Shown one piece after another: positions 31,356 through 39,945 of a DNA stretch of 64,000 nucleotides. The stretch's first letter is position 1. Each line of letters begins with the position of its first letter. The stretch is from NCBI GenBank assembly GCA_946533395.1, contig CAMNBU010000007.1, positions 1 through 64,000 on the forward strand, written 5' to 3'. The position numbers and the translations under genes were made by a program. The stretch is from UBA4292 sp002395865. Its GTDB lineage: Bacteria > Bacillota > Clostridia > Lachnospirales > Lachnospiraceae. The notes beneath the pieces are model-generated. The model was not told the DNA's origin and made no database searches. It was given only the letters and a program-made list of their open reading frames with translations.

Positions 31356-32596
31356 ACGATCACCTCCGTAGCATATACAGTTATGTCCACGCCCAGGCCC
31401 GACAGCGTCCTCACGAGGTTCTTCACCGCGCCGGTGTTCACGAACGGCGACGATACGCCGAGCGTCAGTTCTCCCTTGTAGCTGCTCATGGTAGAGAACA
31501 GGTTCTGCGAGCTGCAGTAGGCGCTGTAGTTCTCCACATACTCGCCCACCTCTTCCGGCGGGTTCTGTACGCCGAGATTTGACAGTATCACGGACACGTT
31601 TCTGTCTGCTATCCTGGTCGCGTGCCTCATGGCGATCTGCTTGATAAAAAGCGGTGTTGCGCGCACCGGTGCCACGTATTCGATCGTCTCGAAGCCGTCC
31701 ATGAGCTTTTTTATATTATCCTCTGTGAGCTGGCTTTTCAGCGACTTATCGAACTCCACAGCGAGCTCATCCACTGTGATGTCGTTGTCGAAAATATGGG
31801 TCACATTTACATTCGTAAAGAAATTCCTTGCGGTCTGCGAGGGATAATAATTTCTCAGGTTCACGGGCAATGTGACCGTGACGGGAAGCTTTCTCTTTCT
31901 GGGAGGCATCTCTGCATGCACCGCCATCATCCACTGTGCCCCGAAAAAGCTCGTAAGCGAGACCCCCAGCTTCCTCGCCATGGGCAGAAGCTGCGCCACC
32001 GGCATATGTATCTCGAAGAACTGCAGCTGATCGAACGGCAGCTTGAGAGTTCCGGGTCTGAAGGCTCGCTTCAGAGCCGGTCCGGTTCCAGTGATACCTC
32101 CGAAGAACTGTCTGAAGCTGTCCTGACTGAGCTCATTGGCGGAGGCTCCCGAGTGAATGGTCACATCCGTAAACCTCCCCGGGTACTTAAGCTTCAGATA
32201 GTCGAGTACTATTATATTCAGGAACTCCATGGCGCCTGTGCCATCGGACAGCGCGTGAAAGAGCTCCAGATTTATCCTTTTGCCGAAATATGTCACCTGA
32301 TAATGCAGCATTGCCGTGGCGGGCATGTAGAGCATCGTGCACATATCCCTCTCCTCGCTCACCAACGGCTGAATATCCGTATCCTCCATATAGTGCCAGA
32401 AGATCCCGCGTCTTATGCGGACCTGCACCTGCGGCCTGTCCTGTATCGCGGAGAGCACCGCGGACTGAAGGATCTCCGGGTCTATCTTCTCTTTCAGCGT
32501 GCAGCTGACCCTCAGAGTCCTCGGGTCGCGCTTGGTCACCGAAGCCAGAAATACCTTCGCCACATTATCGACTTTATACCAGTTTTCACTTCCCAT
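31352..32596 (-). CDS. Condensation-type acyltransferase (alcohol acetyltransferase/PapA-like)
   Basis: 414 residues of the CoA-dependent acyltransferase/condensation fold. The catalytic HxxxD motif reads FHALSDGTG (about residue 120); a later conserved FGAQWMMAVHAEMP and the NLRNYYPSQTARNFF bridge-type segment fit alcohol O-acetyltransferase/PapA-like proteins. Cytoplasmic or membrane-surface enzyme, esterifying an alcohol or lipid with an acyl-CoA. It overlaps the hydrolase stop by one base (TAATG) and the DUF6320-like start by four. Together with an esterase-type hydrolase it suggests acyl transfer/removal on one lipid or metabolite. Confidence 0.75.
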   Translation of the reverse strand: MGSENWYKVDNVAKVFLASVTKRDPRTLRVSCTLKEKIDPEILQSAVLSAIQDRPQVQVRIRRGIFWHYMEDTDIQPLVSEERDMCTMLYMPATAMLHYQVTYFGKRINLELFHALSDGTGAMEFLNIIVLDYLKLKYPGRFTDVTIHSGASANELSQDSFRQFFGGITGTGPALKRAFRPGTLKLPFDQLQFFEIHMPVAQLLPMARKLGVSLTSFFGAQWMMAVHAEMPPRKRKLPVTVTLPVNLRNYYPSQTARNFFTNVNVTHIFDNDITVDELAVEFDKSLKSQLTEDNIKKLMDGFETIEYVAPVRATPLFIKQIAMRHATRIADRNVSVILSNLGVQNPPEEVGEYVENYSAYCSSQNLFSTMSSYKGELTLGVSSPFVNTGAVKNLVRTLSGLGVDITVYATEVIV

Positions 32597-33537
32597 TATT
32601 GCCTCTGATCCGCGTCTGCCGCAAGGTATTCGCCCAGTCTCTTCATTGCCCTTGCTGCAATGGGTATGGGCATCTGCGCATATACATGCCAGCCTTCTTC
32701 CTCTATATCAAGCGCGGCCTGACCGCCGCACTCCTCTATCCTGTCTGCAAGTCTTACACTGTCATCCAGAAGTATCTCGTTCCTTCCCGCCATGATAAAA
32801 ATCGGCGGCAGCCCCGACAGATCACCGAACAGCGGACTGAAACGTGCGTCATCCGCCTCGCCCGCATCCGCTATATAAGCCTTCGCGGCGCCTTCCACAT
32901 AAGCCTTAGTAAGTATCGGGTCACTCTTTTCGTAGATCTCGTATGACGGTGCCGTGGCAGTCATATCGGTCCACGGGCTGAACAGAAGAAGCCTTCCCGG
33001 CAGTTCCATCCCCTCCGCCTTCATCTTCTGCGCCATGCAAAGAGCCATATTTCCTCCCGCCGAATCGCCTGCTATCAGTATATCTTGAGGCAGAAAGCCT
33101 TTATCCAACAGATACTTCCACAGGGCCTCACTGTCCTCGAGCGCCGCTGGGTAGGGTTTCTCCGGAGCCAGTCTGTACGCAAACGAATATGTCCTGTAAC
33201 CGGTCGCCAGTGCAAGCTTTACGCCAAGCACTCTCGCATACGATATACCGCCCGTTATATATCCGCCGCCGTGGATATATAAAACAGCGTGATTGTCATT
33301 CTCCGCGCCTGCCGGACATATCTCCTCGCACGCCATTTCCCCTATCGAAAACGGATGTATCTCCACATTTCCCCTCGGCACGGCAAGCTTCGCCGTCCTC
33401 TCCATGGATGCCCTGTGGCGCTTAAGCGATGCCTCGTCCATGGATCGCTCCGAGAGTGATGTCACCATTTTCAAGGCTTTCAACAGCGGATCCTTTATTT
33501 TTTTTACAGGCTGTTCATTGTCTTTCTTCCAAGCCAT
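32596..33537 (-). CDS. Alpha/beta hydrolase, hormone-sensitive-lipase family
   Basis: 313 residues. The oxyanion-hole motif LYIHGGGYITG (about 85), nucleophile elbow IAGDSAGGN (Ser about 160), acid Asp in the segment around SDPIL/MAGRNEILLDD, and His in GWHVYAQ near residue 287 complete the triad of family IV esterases. No signal peptide. ATG 33537 follows GGGGAA; the longer reading to 33651 runs through the promoter and is rejected. First gene of a three-gene unit with the acyltransferase and zinc-ribbon membrane protein. Substrate: short acyl esters likely. Confidence 0.85.
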   Translation of the reverse strand: MAWKKDNEQPVKKIKDPLLKALKMVTSLSERSMDEASLKRHRASMERTAKLAVPRGNVEIHPFSIGEMACEEICPAGAENDNHAVLYIHGGGYITGGISYARVLGVKLALATGYRTYSFAYRLAPEKPYPAALEDSEALWKYLLDKGFLPQDILIAGDSAGGNMALCMAQKMKAEGMELPGRLLLFSPWTDMTATAPSYEIYEKSDPILTKAYVEGAAKAYIADAGEADDARFSPLFGDLSGLPPIFIMAGRNEILLDDSVRLADRIEECGGQAALDIEEEGWHVYAQMPIPIAARAMKRLGEYLAADADQRQ

Positions 33538-33575
33538 TCTTTTTCCCCGGTGTATATCGCAAATAATCTGGAAAC

Positions 33576-33604
33576 AGTATAGCACATATTTTGCGAAATA
33601 CCAT
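33576..33604 (-). promoter_or_regulatory. Promoter of the hydrolase-acyltransferase unit
   Basis: Extended -10 TGTGC-TATACT on the minus strand; the -35 (ATGGTA at 17-bp spacing) is weak. Confidence 0.5.
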
Positions 33605-33634
33605 ATATATTTTTGTGGGCTTCTCACCGCGCAT

Positions 33635-33674
33635 AAAAAAGACCGCCTCATCTCTTTCGGGACGAAGCGGTCTT
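33635..33674 (-). terminator. Terminator after the Dabb gene
   Basis: AAGACCGC / GCGGTCTT 8-bp stem with an imperfectly paired upper part, then TTTTTT on the minus strand. Confidence 0.8.
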
Positions 33675-33696
33675 AAATGACTGTGTATTCTGTGCA

Positions 33697-33999
33697 TCAG
33701 ATCTCGAAATCCATGCATACTCTTGCCTTTGTATAAGGGCGCACTCTGCCGTCTGCGACAGCCACATGCGCGGGGTGCACGGCATATTCCTTAAGGCTCG
33801 CCTCATCCTCAAATGTCGAATCGAGCATCACTTCGGCATTGGATGAAGCCAGACACTCTGTCTGCACATGGATATCAACAAGTCCGGGTATCTGTCCCTT
33901 AAGGCCCTCGAGGCCCTCCTTGATGCCTGTCTTTACTTCCTTCTTCTGCTCTGCGCTCAGCTCATCCTTAAGCTGCCAGAGAATGATATGCTTTACCAT
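33697..33999 (-). CDS. Dabb (stress-responsive alpha/beta barrel) protein
   Basis: 100 residues: MVKHIILWQLKDEL start, a central helix (KKEVKTGIKEGLEGL), IPGLVDIHVQTE strand and the closing HPAHVAVADGRVRP helix, a full Dabb ferredoxin-like unit that forms dimers. ATG 33999 follows GGGGGT. It is 25 bp after the SDR gene and ends at a terminator, so the two form an operon. Biochemical role unknown; Dabb proteins are often linked to small-molecule metabolism. Confidence 0.85.
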   Translation of the reverse strand: MVKHIILWQLKDELSAEQKKEVKTGIKEGLEGLKGQIPGLVDIHVQTECLASSNAEVMLDSTFEDEASLKEYAVHPAHVAVADGRVRPYTKARVCMDFEI

Positions 34000-34024
34000 T
34001 GTTACCCCCTGATCTGCGTAATAT

Positions 34025-34801
34025 TTACATTGAAGTATAACCACCGTCCACCGGAAGAACAACTCCGTTCACATAAGCTGACATGGGTGATGAGAGGAAA
34101 AGAGCTGCCGTATCGAGCTCACCCTCGTTGCCATATCTTCCCTCAGGGATCATCGTCTTCGCATAGTTCTGGAAGAACTCGGAATTAAGTACATCCTCTG
34201 TGAGAGGTGTGTAGAAATATCCGGGGCAGATGCAGTTTACCGTAATGCCCTTGTCGCCCCACTCTGCCGCGAGAGCTCTGGTGAGGTTCACAACGCCTCC
34301 CTTTGCTGCGTGGTAGGGAGAAGCGGGAGCGATCTTGTTGCCCACAAGACCGTACATGGAAGCGATATTGATCACTCTCCCGTACTTTGCAGGTATCATG
34401 GCCTTCTTCGCAGCTGCCCTTGCGACCTTGAATGTGCCGAACAAATCGACCTTCATCTCCTGCTCAAACTGCTCATCGGTTATGTCCTCGGCGGGTGCAA
34501 CTGCGCCTGTACCCGCGTTATTGATAACGATATCGATGCGTCCGAAATCCTTAAGTATCTCATCCACCACCGCATCGACCCTTGCGGTATCGGTGATATC
34601 ACAGGCATAGCCCTTCGCCTTTACGCCGTATGTGGCGGTGATATCCCTGCAGACCTCATCAAGCAGGTTCTGACGTCTTGCAAGTGCGCAGATCGTAGCG
34701 CCGTTGTTGGCCAGAGCCTTCGCCATCTGTACTCCGAGTCCTGTGGAACAGCCCGTAACTATAGCCACCTGTCCGGTAAGATCAAAATAATTCTTCATCA
34801 T
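34025..34801 (-). CDS. Short-chain dehydrogenase/reductase
   Basis: Classical SDR, 258 residues, NAD(P)-dependent. Cofactor motif TGCSTGLG (about 18-25), NNAG (about 93), catalytic Ser in NIASMYGL and YHAAKGG (Tyr/Lys about 160), then CPGYFYTPL. It resembles gluconate 5-dehydrogenase/3-oxoacyl reductase-like members; the substrate cannot be fixed. Start ATG 34801 lies 8 nt after GGAGG; the next ATG (34798) is an alternative. It has its own promoter and is followed by the Dabb gene. Confidence 0.9.
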   Translation of the reverse strand: MMKNYFDLTGQVAIVTGCSTGLGVQMAKALANNGATICALARRQNLLDEVCRDITATYGVKAKGYACDITDTARVDAVVDEILKDFGRIDIVINNAGTGAVAPAEDITDEQFEQEMKVDLFGTFKVARAAAKKAMIPAKYGRVINIASMYGLVGNKIAPASPYHAAKGGVVNLTRALAAEWGDKGITVNCICPGYFYTPLTEDVLNSEFFQNYAKTMIPEGRYGNEGELDTAALFLSSPMSAYVNGVVLPVDGGYTSM

Positions 34802-34867
34802 GTTTACAACCTCCTGTGTTCGCGTATCTATGTCCGACGCAGAAAAAGTTAAAATTTTAACAATCTC

Positions 34868-34896
34868 ATTGTACCACACAGGAGGCAAAATGTAAA
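34868..34896 (-). promoter_or_regulatory. Promoter of the SDR-Dabb operon
   Basis: TTTACA, 17-bp spacer, TACAAT with TGG before the -10, minus strand. Confidence 0.7.
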
Positions 34897-34957
34897 CACC
34901 TTAATAATATTATTATTATAAATAATTGTCTTTTGTGAACCCAGACACTCTAACACT

Positions 34958-35827
34958 TTACCACGATATAACTTCGTTTCCGTCCTCTGTCACGAGCACC
35001 TGTATCTCCCACTGAGCCGAGGGGCTCTTGTCCTTCGTCGTAACTCTCCATCCGTCGGCGGCATTCGTGTTGATGGCGGCCTTGCCCATGTTGATCATAG
35101 GCTCGATGGTGAACATCATGCCGGGCACGAGAAGCATCTGTGTCCCCGGGCTTCCATAGTATCCGACCCACGGATCCTCGTGGAAATCCACACCGACGCC
35201 GTGTCCTCCTATCTCCTTGACCACGCTGTAGCCGTTCGCTCTCGCGTGGCGGTTCACTGCATCGGCCATATTTCCGAGGAACGACCAGGGTCTTACCTCC
35301 TTAAGGCCCAGCTCCATAGCCTCCTTGGTGACCTGCACCAGTCTTTTCTTTTCGGGGCTCACATCGCCTATCAGAAACATCCTCGAGGAGTCCGCGTAGA
35401 AGCCGTTCACTATCGTGGTGCAGTCGACATTTATTATGTCGCCGCTCTTTAATATCTCCTTCGGGCTCGGTATACCGTGGCAGACCACCTCATTCAAAGA
35501 GGTGCAGACCGACTTTGGGTAGCCCTCGTAGCCCAGGGGGGCGCAGATACCGCCCAGCTCCTTAGTCTTTGATGCCACGAGATCGTCTATATCCTGAGTG
35601 CTCATGCCCTCTCGGATGTTTTCCGCCACATAGTCGAGCACGGCTACATTTACCTTAGCCGCCTCCCTGATGCCCTCGATCTGCGCGGGGGTCTTTATCA
35701 TGGAGTGGTTCGGGACTACATGCCCCATTGCAGCGTATTTTTTTATTCTCTCGTCGAGTGCTTCGTGGCAGGTCTTGTATTTTCTGCCGCTACCGCACCA
35801 GCAAGGGTCGTTTCTACCAATTTTCAT
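34958..35827 (-). CDS. map: Methionine aminopeptidase with SEC-C zinc finger
   Basis: Removes the initiator Met from new proteins. 289 residues: an N-terminal SEC-C motif (GRNDPCWCGSGRKYKTCHE, residues 4-22; Cys-x-Cys ... Cys-His) that may bind the ribosome, then a type I MAP domain with metal ligands in VDCTTIVNGFYADSS (Asp), GHGVGVDFHEDP (His), FTIEPM (Glu) and the last Glu in WEIQVLVTEDG. ATG 35827 is preferred over an upstream TTG; the ribosome binding site is weak. It starts 12 nt after the nudix stop and ends a run that begins at the DUF5717-like gene. Confidence 0.93.
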   Translation of the reverse strand: MKIGRNDPCWCGSGRKYKTCHEALDERIKKYAAMGHVVPNHSMIKTPAQIEGIREAAKVNVAVLDYVAENIREGMSTQDIDDLVASKTKELGGICAPLGYEGYPKSVCTSLNEVVCHGIPSPKEILKSGDIINVDCTTIVNGFYADSSRMFLIGDVSPEKKRLVQVTKEAMELGLKEVRPWSFLGNMADAVNRHARANGYSVVKEIGGHGVGVDFHEDPWVGYYGSPGTQMLLVPGMMFTIEPMINMGKAAINTNAADGWRVTTKDKSPSAQWEIQVLVTEDGNEVISW

Positions 35828-35839
35828 TGCCAATTTTGA

Positions 35840-36409
35840 TCAATACCTTTCATCGCATACCGGTCCGCTGACACTGAAGGCGTAGGCAACCGCCTGCGCT
35901 CTCGACGAAAAATCCTCCGTCTCAAGAAGTCCTTCGACCTCCTGTCTCGTGTAAAATGCAGCCCTGATGCTCTCATTTTCGGAGGTGTGGTCGGAAAATT
36001 CCCCTTCCGCCTCCACATAGGCGATCCTGTTTCTTATATCGGACAATGCGACCGCCGCGAATGACGGCCGCAGTATCCTTATAAATCTTCTCACCTTAAG
36101 CCCCGTCTCCTCGTAGAGCTCGCGTCTTATGCAGTCCTCTATGGTCTCGCCCGGCTCTATCATGCCGGCGCAGAGGTTGTATACCTCCCGGTTCACACCC
36201 ATGCGGAATTCCTTCAGAAGGAGCAGCTTTCCCTCGTGGAATGCCACGATGCTCACGCCGCTCACACTGCCCCCGAGCTCCTCGGGACCTTTTAGATCAC
36301 GGTGGCTCACGATCTCGAACTTCTTCTCGCGTCCGGCCTTGTTTTCATAGGTCAACTCGTAGTTCTTCAGAAAGCCGTCGCGGACCTTTTCCATTTTGAT
36401 CAGTCTCAT
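35840..36409 (-). CDS. NUDIX hydrolase (ADP-ribose pyrophosphatase type)
   Basis: About 189 residues. The Nudix box GMIEPGETIEDCIRREL-YEETGL (about residues 97-119) is complete: Gly, Glu and REL-EE-G. The preceding VYNLCAGMIE and the length resemble ADP-ribose/sugar-nucleotide pyrophosphatases. Starts 13 bp after the valS stop; ATG 36409 or ATG 36394 are possible, neither with a clear ribosome binding site. Probably house-cleaning of nucleoside diphosphate derivatives. Confidence 0.85.
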   Translation of the reverse strand: MRLIKMEKVRDGFLKNYELTYENKAGREKKFEIVSHRDLKGPEELGGSVSGVSIVAFHEGKLLLLKEFRMGVNREVYNLCAGMIEPGETIEDCIRRELYEETGLKVRRFIRILRPSFAAVALSDIRNRIAYVEAEGEFSDHTSENESIRAAFYTRQEVEGLLETEDFSSRAQAVAYAFSVSGPVCDERY

Positions 36410-36422
36410 GATTTTGCGGGGA

Positions 36423-39062
36423 CTATGACAGCGCCGCAAGCCTATCCTCGACCTGCGCCATCATCTGCTCGTAGCCTGCGAGCTTGGCCCTCTCCTCCTC
36501 GACCTTCTTCTCGGGAGCCCTGCTTATAAACTTCTCGTTCGAGAGCATGCCGCGTGATCTTGCAAGCTCCCCGGCAAGGCGCTCCTTCTCGGCCAGAAGC
36601 CTGGTCCTCTCCTTCTCGATATCCACGAGATCCTCGAGGGGAAGATAGATGGAAGCCTGAGGGATAACAGCGGATACCGCATTGTCCGCGATACCGTCCT
36701 TATCGGACTGAATATATACCTCTGAAGCGGATGCAAGCGTGGCGAAGAATACTTTGTTGTGTTCAAATATACCGCGAACGTGCTCATCTGCGCTCACTAC
36801 GTAGACTGCAGCCTTCCTCGAGGGTGGAACGTTCATGGATGTGCGGACAGCTCTTATATTTCTGACCGCCTCCTTTATCATCTCCACTGCCTCCTCCTCT
36901 TCGGGGAAGGAGAGCTCATCCGAGTAAACGGGCCAGGGGCTCACCATGATGGTGGGCTCATCGTCCTGAAGATTGCAGAATATCTCCTCTGTGACGAACG
37001 GAATGAACGGGTGAAGCAGCTTGAGCGAATCGATGAGCACCTTCTTGAGCGTCCACACAGCCGCTGCCCTGGTGGGATCCTCCTCGTTCCAGAGCCTGGG
37101 CTTTACCATCTCTATGTACCAGTCGCAGAACTCGCTCCACACGAAATCGGTCACATTGCCGAGGGCAATACCCATCTCATACTTCTCCATGAGGTCGGTG
37201 ACCTCCTTCACGAGAGTGTTGCATCTGGACAGTATCCACTTATCCGCCATGGTAAGGTTTTCGGGTCTCTCCTTAGGAGCGTCTCCCTTCTCCATGTTCA
37301 TAAGGATGAAGCGGGAAGCGTTCCATATCTTGTTGGCGAAGTTTCTCGAAGCCTCCACCCTCGACCAGTAGAAGCGCATGTCGTTGCCGGGCGCGTTTCC
37401 TGTCATCAGAGTCATTCGGAGTGCATCAGCTCCGTACTTGTCGATGACATCGAGGGGATCGATACCGTTTCCGAGGGACTTGCTCATCTTGCGTCCCTGG
37501 TCGTCGCGCACGAGTCCGTGGAAGAGAACTGTCTTAAACGGTCTCCTTCCTGTCTGCTCGTATGCGGAGAATACCATCCTGATGACCCAGAAGAAAATGA
37601 TATCGTAGCCAGTTACAAGCACATCGGTCGGATAGAAATACTCGAATTCCTTAGTCTTCTCAGGCCAGCCGAGCGTGGAGAACGGCCACAGCGCTGAGGA
37701 GAACCATGTATCGAGAACGTCCGTATCCTGTTCCATGGGCTTGCCGCAGTCGGGACAGGTCTCGACCTTGTTCGCGTCCACCACCATCCTGCCGCAGCCC
37801 GTGCAGTAGTACGCGGGGATCCTGTGTCCCCACCAGAGCTGACGCGAGATGCACCAGTCGCGGATATTGTCGGTCCAGTTGAAATATGTCTTCTCCATCC
37901 TCTCGGGAAGGAGCTTTATGTCGCCGTTTTTGATGGCCTCTGCGGCGGGCTTTATGAGCTCGCTCATCTTTACGAACCACTGGTTTTTCACCATGGGCTC
38001 GACTGTGGTACCGCATCTGTCGTGTGTTCCGACATTGTGCCTGTGGGGAACGGTCTTTACGAGAAGTCCGAGCTCTGTGAGTTCCTTCACGATGAGCTTT
38101 CTGGCCTCGTAACGGTCCATACCGACGTATTTGCCGCCGTTTTCATTGATGGTGGCGTCGTCGTTAAGTACATTTATCTCCTCGAGGTCATGTCTCTTTC
38201 CGACCTCGAAATCGTTCGGGTCGTGGGCGGGCGTGATCTTCACGCAACCGGTTCCGAACTCCTTGTCTACGTACGAATCCGCTATGACCGGTATCTCCCT
38301 GCCCACGAGTGGCAGGATGAGGGTCTTGCCGACGATGTCCTTATATCTGTCATCGTCCGGATTGACAGCCACAGCTGTATCGCCCAGCAGGGTCTCGGGT
38401 CTGGTGGTGGCTATCTCCACGAACCTTCCCTCTTCGCCCTTGACCGGGTAATTGATGTGCCAGAAGAAACCGTCCTGCTCTTCGTACTCGACCTCCGCAT
38501 CGGATATGGATGTCTTGCAGACAGGACACCAGTTGCCTATTCTTGAGCCCTTGTAGATGAGTCCCTTCTTATAGAGACCCGTAAATGTCTCCATGACTGC
38601 GGCCGTGGAGCCCTCGTCCATGGTGAAGCGCTCCCTCTCCCAGTCTGCGGAAGAGCCGAGCCTCTTGAGCTGACTCACTATCCTCGAGCCAAACTTGTTT
38701 CTCCAGTCCCAGCACTCCTTAAGGAAGCCCTCGCGGCCGATATCCTTCTTGTCGATACCTTCCTTCTTAAGCTTCTCGATGACCTTGACCTCGGTGGAGA
38801 TGGCTGCGTGGTCGGTGCCCGGCTGCCAGAGAGCCTCGTAGCCCTGCATACGCTTAAATCTGATAAGTATATCCTGCATGGTGTTGTCAAGGGCATGTCC
38901 CATATGGAGCTGTCCTGTGACATTGGGCGGCGGCATTATGATGGTGAACGGCTTCCTGTCGGGATTCACCTCTGCGTGGAAGTAGCCGCCGTCGAGCCAC
39001 TTCTGATAAAGCCTGCCCTCTATGTCGGCAGGATCGTAGGTTTTCTCAAGCTGTTTACTCAT
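36423..39062 (-). CDS. valS: Valyl-tRNA synthetase
   Basis: Class I synthetase charging tRNA-Val. 879 residues: PPNVTGQLHMGHAL with the HIGH-type HMGH (about 45), editing (CP1) domain with TTRPETLLGDTAVAV, zinc-like Cys pairs (CTGCGR, CPDCGK), KMSKSLGNG (about 525), anticodon-binding domain, and a C-terminal coiled coil (LVDIEKERTRLLAEKE on). Full length for the clostridial type. Only 55 bp separate it from the upstream gene, so there is no room for the T-box leader that often precedes valS in Firmicutes; control would be through the upstream operon. Confidence 0.96.
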   Translation of the reverse strand: MSKQLEKTYDPADIEGRLYQKWLDGGYFHAEVNPDRKPFTIIMPPPNVTGQLHMGHALDNTMQDILIRFKRMQGYEALWQPGTDHAAISTEVKVIEKLKKEGIDKKDIGREGFLKECWDWRNKFGSRIVSQLKRLGSSADWERERFTMDEGSTAAVMETFTGLYKKGLIYKGSRIGNWCPVCKTSISDAEVEYEEQDGFFWHINYPVKGEEGRFVEIATTRPETLLGDTAVAVNPDDDRYKDIVGKTLILPLVGREIPVIADSYVDKEFGTGCVKITPAHDPNDFEVGKRHDLEEINVLNDDATINENGGKYVGMDRYEARKLIVKELTELGLLVKTVPHRHNVGTHDRCGTTVEPMVKNQWFVKMSELIKPAAEAIKNGDIKLLPERMEKTYFNWTDNIRDWCISRQLWWGHRIPAYYCTGCGRMVVDANKVETCPDCGKPMEQDTDVLDTWFSSALWPFSTLGWPEKTKEFEYFYPTDVLVTGYDIIFFWVIRMVFSAYEQTGRRPFKTVLFHGLVRDDQGRKMSKSLGNGIDPLDVIDKYGADALRMTLMTGNAPGNDMRFYWSRVEASRNFANKIWNASRFILMNMEKGDAPKERPENLTMADKWILSRCNTLVKEVTDLMEKYEMGIALGNVTDFVWSEFCDWYIEMVKPRLWNEEDPTRAAAVWTLKKVLIDSLKLLHPFIPFVTEEIFCNLQDDEPTIMVSPWPVYSDELSFPEEEEAVEMIKEAVRNIRAVRTSMNVPPSRKAAVYVVSADEHVRGIFEHNKVFFATLASASEVYIQSDKDGIADNAVSAVIPQASIYLPLEDLVDIEKERTRLLAEKERLAGELARSRGMLSNEKFISRAPEKKVEEERAKLAGYEQMMAQVEDRLAALS

Positions 39063-39117
39063 TGTCGTTTACTTTAAACCTCTTCATCTTCTGATCTATT
39101 CTTTAAAACGCAGAGCA

Positions 39118-39933
39118 TCAAACGATAGCTGCTCTGTAGTTCTTTTTGGACATCTCGATGTATCTGTTCACGGCCTCCTTGCGTCTTACGGAATCCTTCG
39201 TGAACATCGATGCGGTGTAACCCGTGGTGGCGAGAAGGCTTCCCTGAGCACTCACCTCATCGTAATCGTTCCTCCACTGTGCCTCATCCTCCTCGGTGAC
39301 TATGCCCTTTATCTCAGGTGACATATCGACTCCCGAAAAGTTCGAGAACTGCCATATCTGCTTTAAAAGCTCCGGCGAGTCCTTGCAGCTGTAAGCCGCC
39401 TCGAAAGCCTCCATGGCCTCGCGGTAAAGCCCCAGCTTGATGTATGCCACAGCCATGTGCTGCCTTACCCGCATGAAGAACTCGTTTCCGAGGGACGGAT
39501 CCCTTCTCCCGCTGTCGAACTGGTGATAGATACGCAGCGCCGCAAGAAAATGTCCCTTCTCCATAAGGAAATCGGCCCTTATTATCTTTCTGTTGGAGGG
39601 TGAATTGTGGCGATAACTCTCGTACTTCTGCAAAAACTCCTTGATCGACGCCTCCGGGTAGTAGTGCACCTCGCGCATGAGGCACGCGAGCACCAGATGC
39701 GTTCCGGCTCCCTCCTCGCGGACCGTGGCCACCCTGTCGGCTACCTGCGAAAGTCCCAGCTCATCCCTCAGAAAGTCCAGAAGATCGTCGTCCACGAAAT
39801 CGTCGTCCACCAGATAGTAATTGTTGTATATGTAATAGCAGAGCTCCTCAGCACTGTATATGAGCAGTCCGGTCTCAAGCACCTTAAACGGATGCTTCGC
39901 CAGAGGACTGCTTGCAAGTAATAATCCGCTCAT
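39118..39933 (-). CDS. TPR-containing protein of unknown function
   Basis: 271 residues. The N-terminal third is acidic (LVDDDFVDDDLLDFL) and may be a small helical domain; the rest is helical pairs with a tetratricopeptide pattern (HMAVAYIKLGLYREAMEAFEAAY, about residues 158-180). No signal peptide. ATG 39933 is 12 bp after the DUF5716-like stop. I have seen this trio order (giant repeat protein, actin-fold protein, TPR protein) only as uncharacterised clostridial genes. Likely a protein-protein adaptor of that system. Confidence 0.6.
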   Translation of the reverse strand: MSGLLLASSPLAKHPFKVLETGLLIYSAEELCYYIYNNYYLVDDDFVDDDLLDFLRDELGLSQVADRVATVREEGAGTHLVLACLMREVHYYPEASIKEFLQKYESYRHNSPSNRKIIRADFLMEKGHFLAALRIYHQFDSGRRDPSLGNEFFMRVRQHMAVAYIKLGLYREAMEAFEAAYSCKDSPELLKQIWQFSNFSGVDMSPEIKGIVTEEDEAQWRNDYDEVSAQGSLLATTGYTASMFTKDSVRRKEAVNRYIEMSKKNYRAAIV

Positions 39934-39945
39934 CTCATACCGCCT

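Noticed and set aside
39063..39117. T-box leader of valS
   Set aside because: Only 55 bp lie between valS and the upstream gene and no T-box sequence is present.
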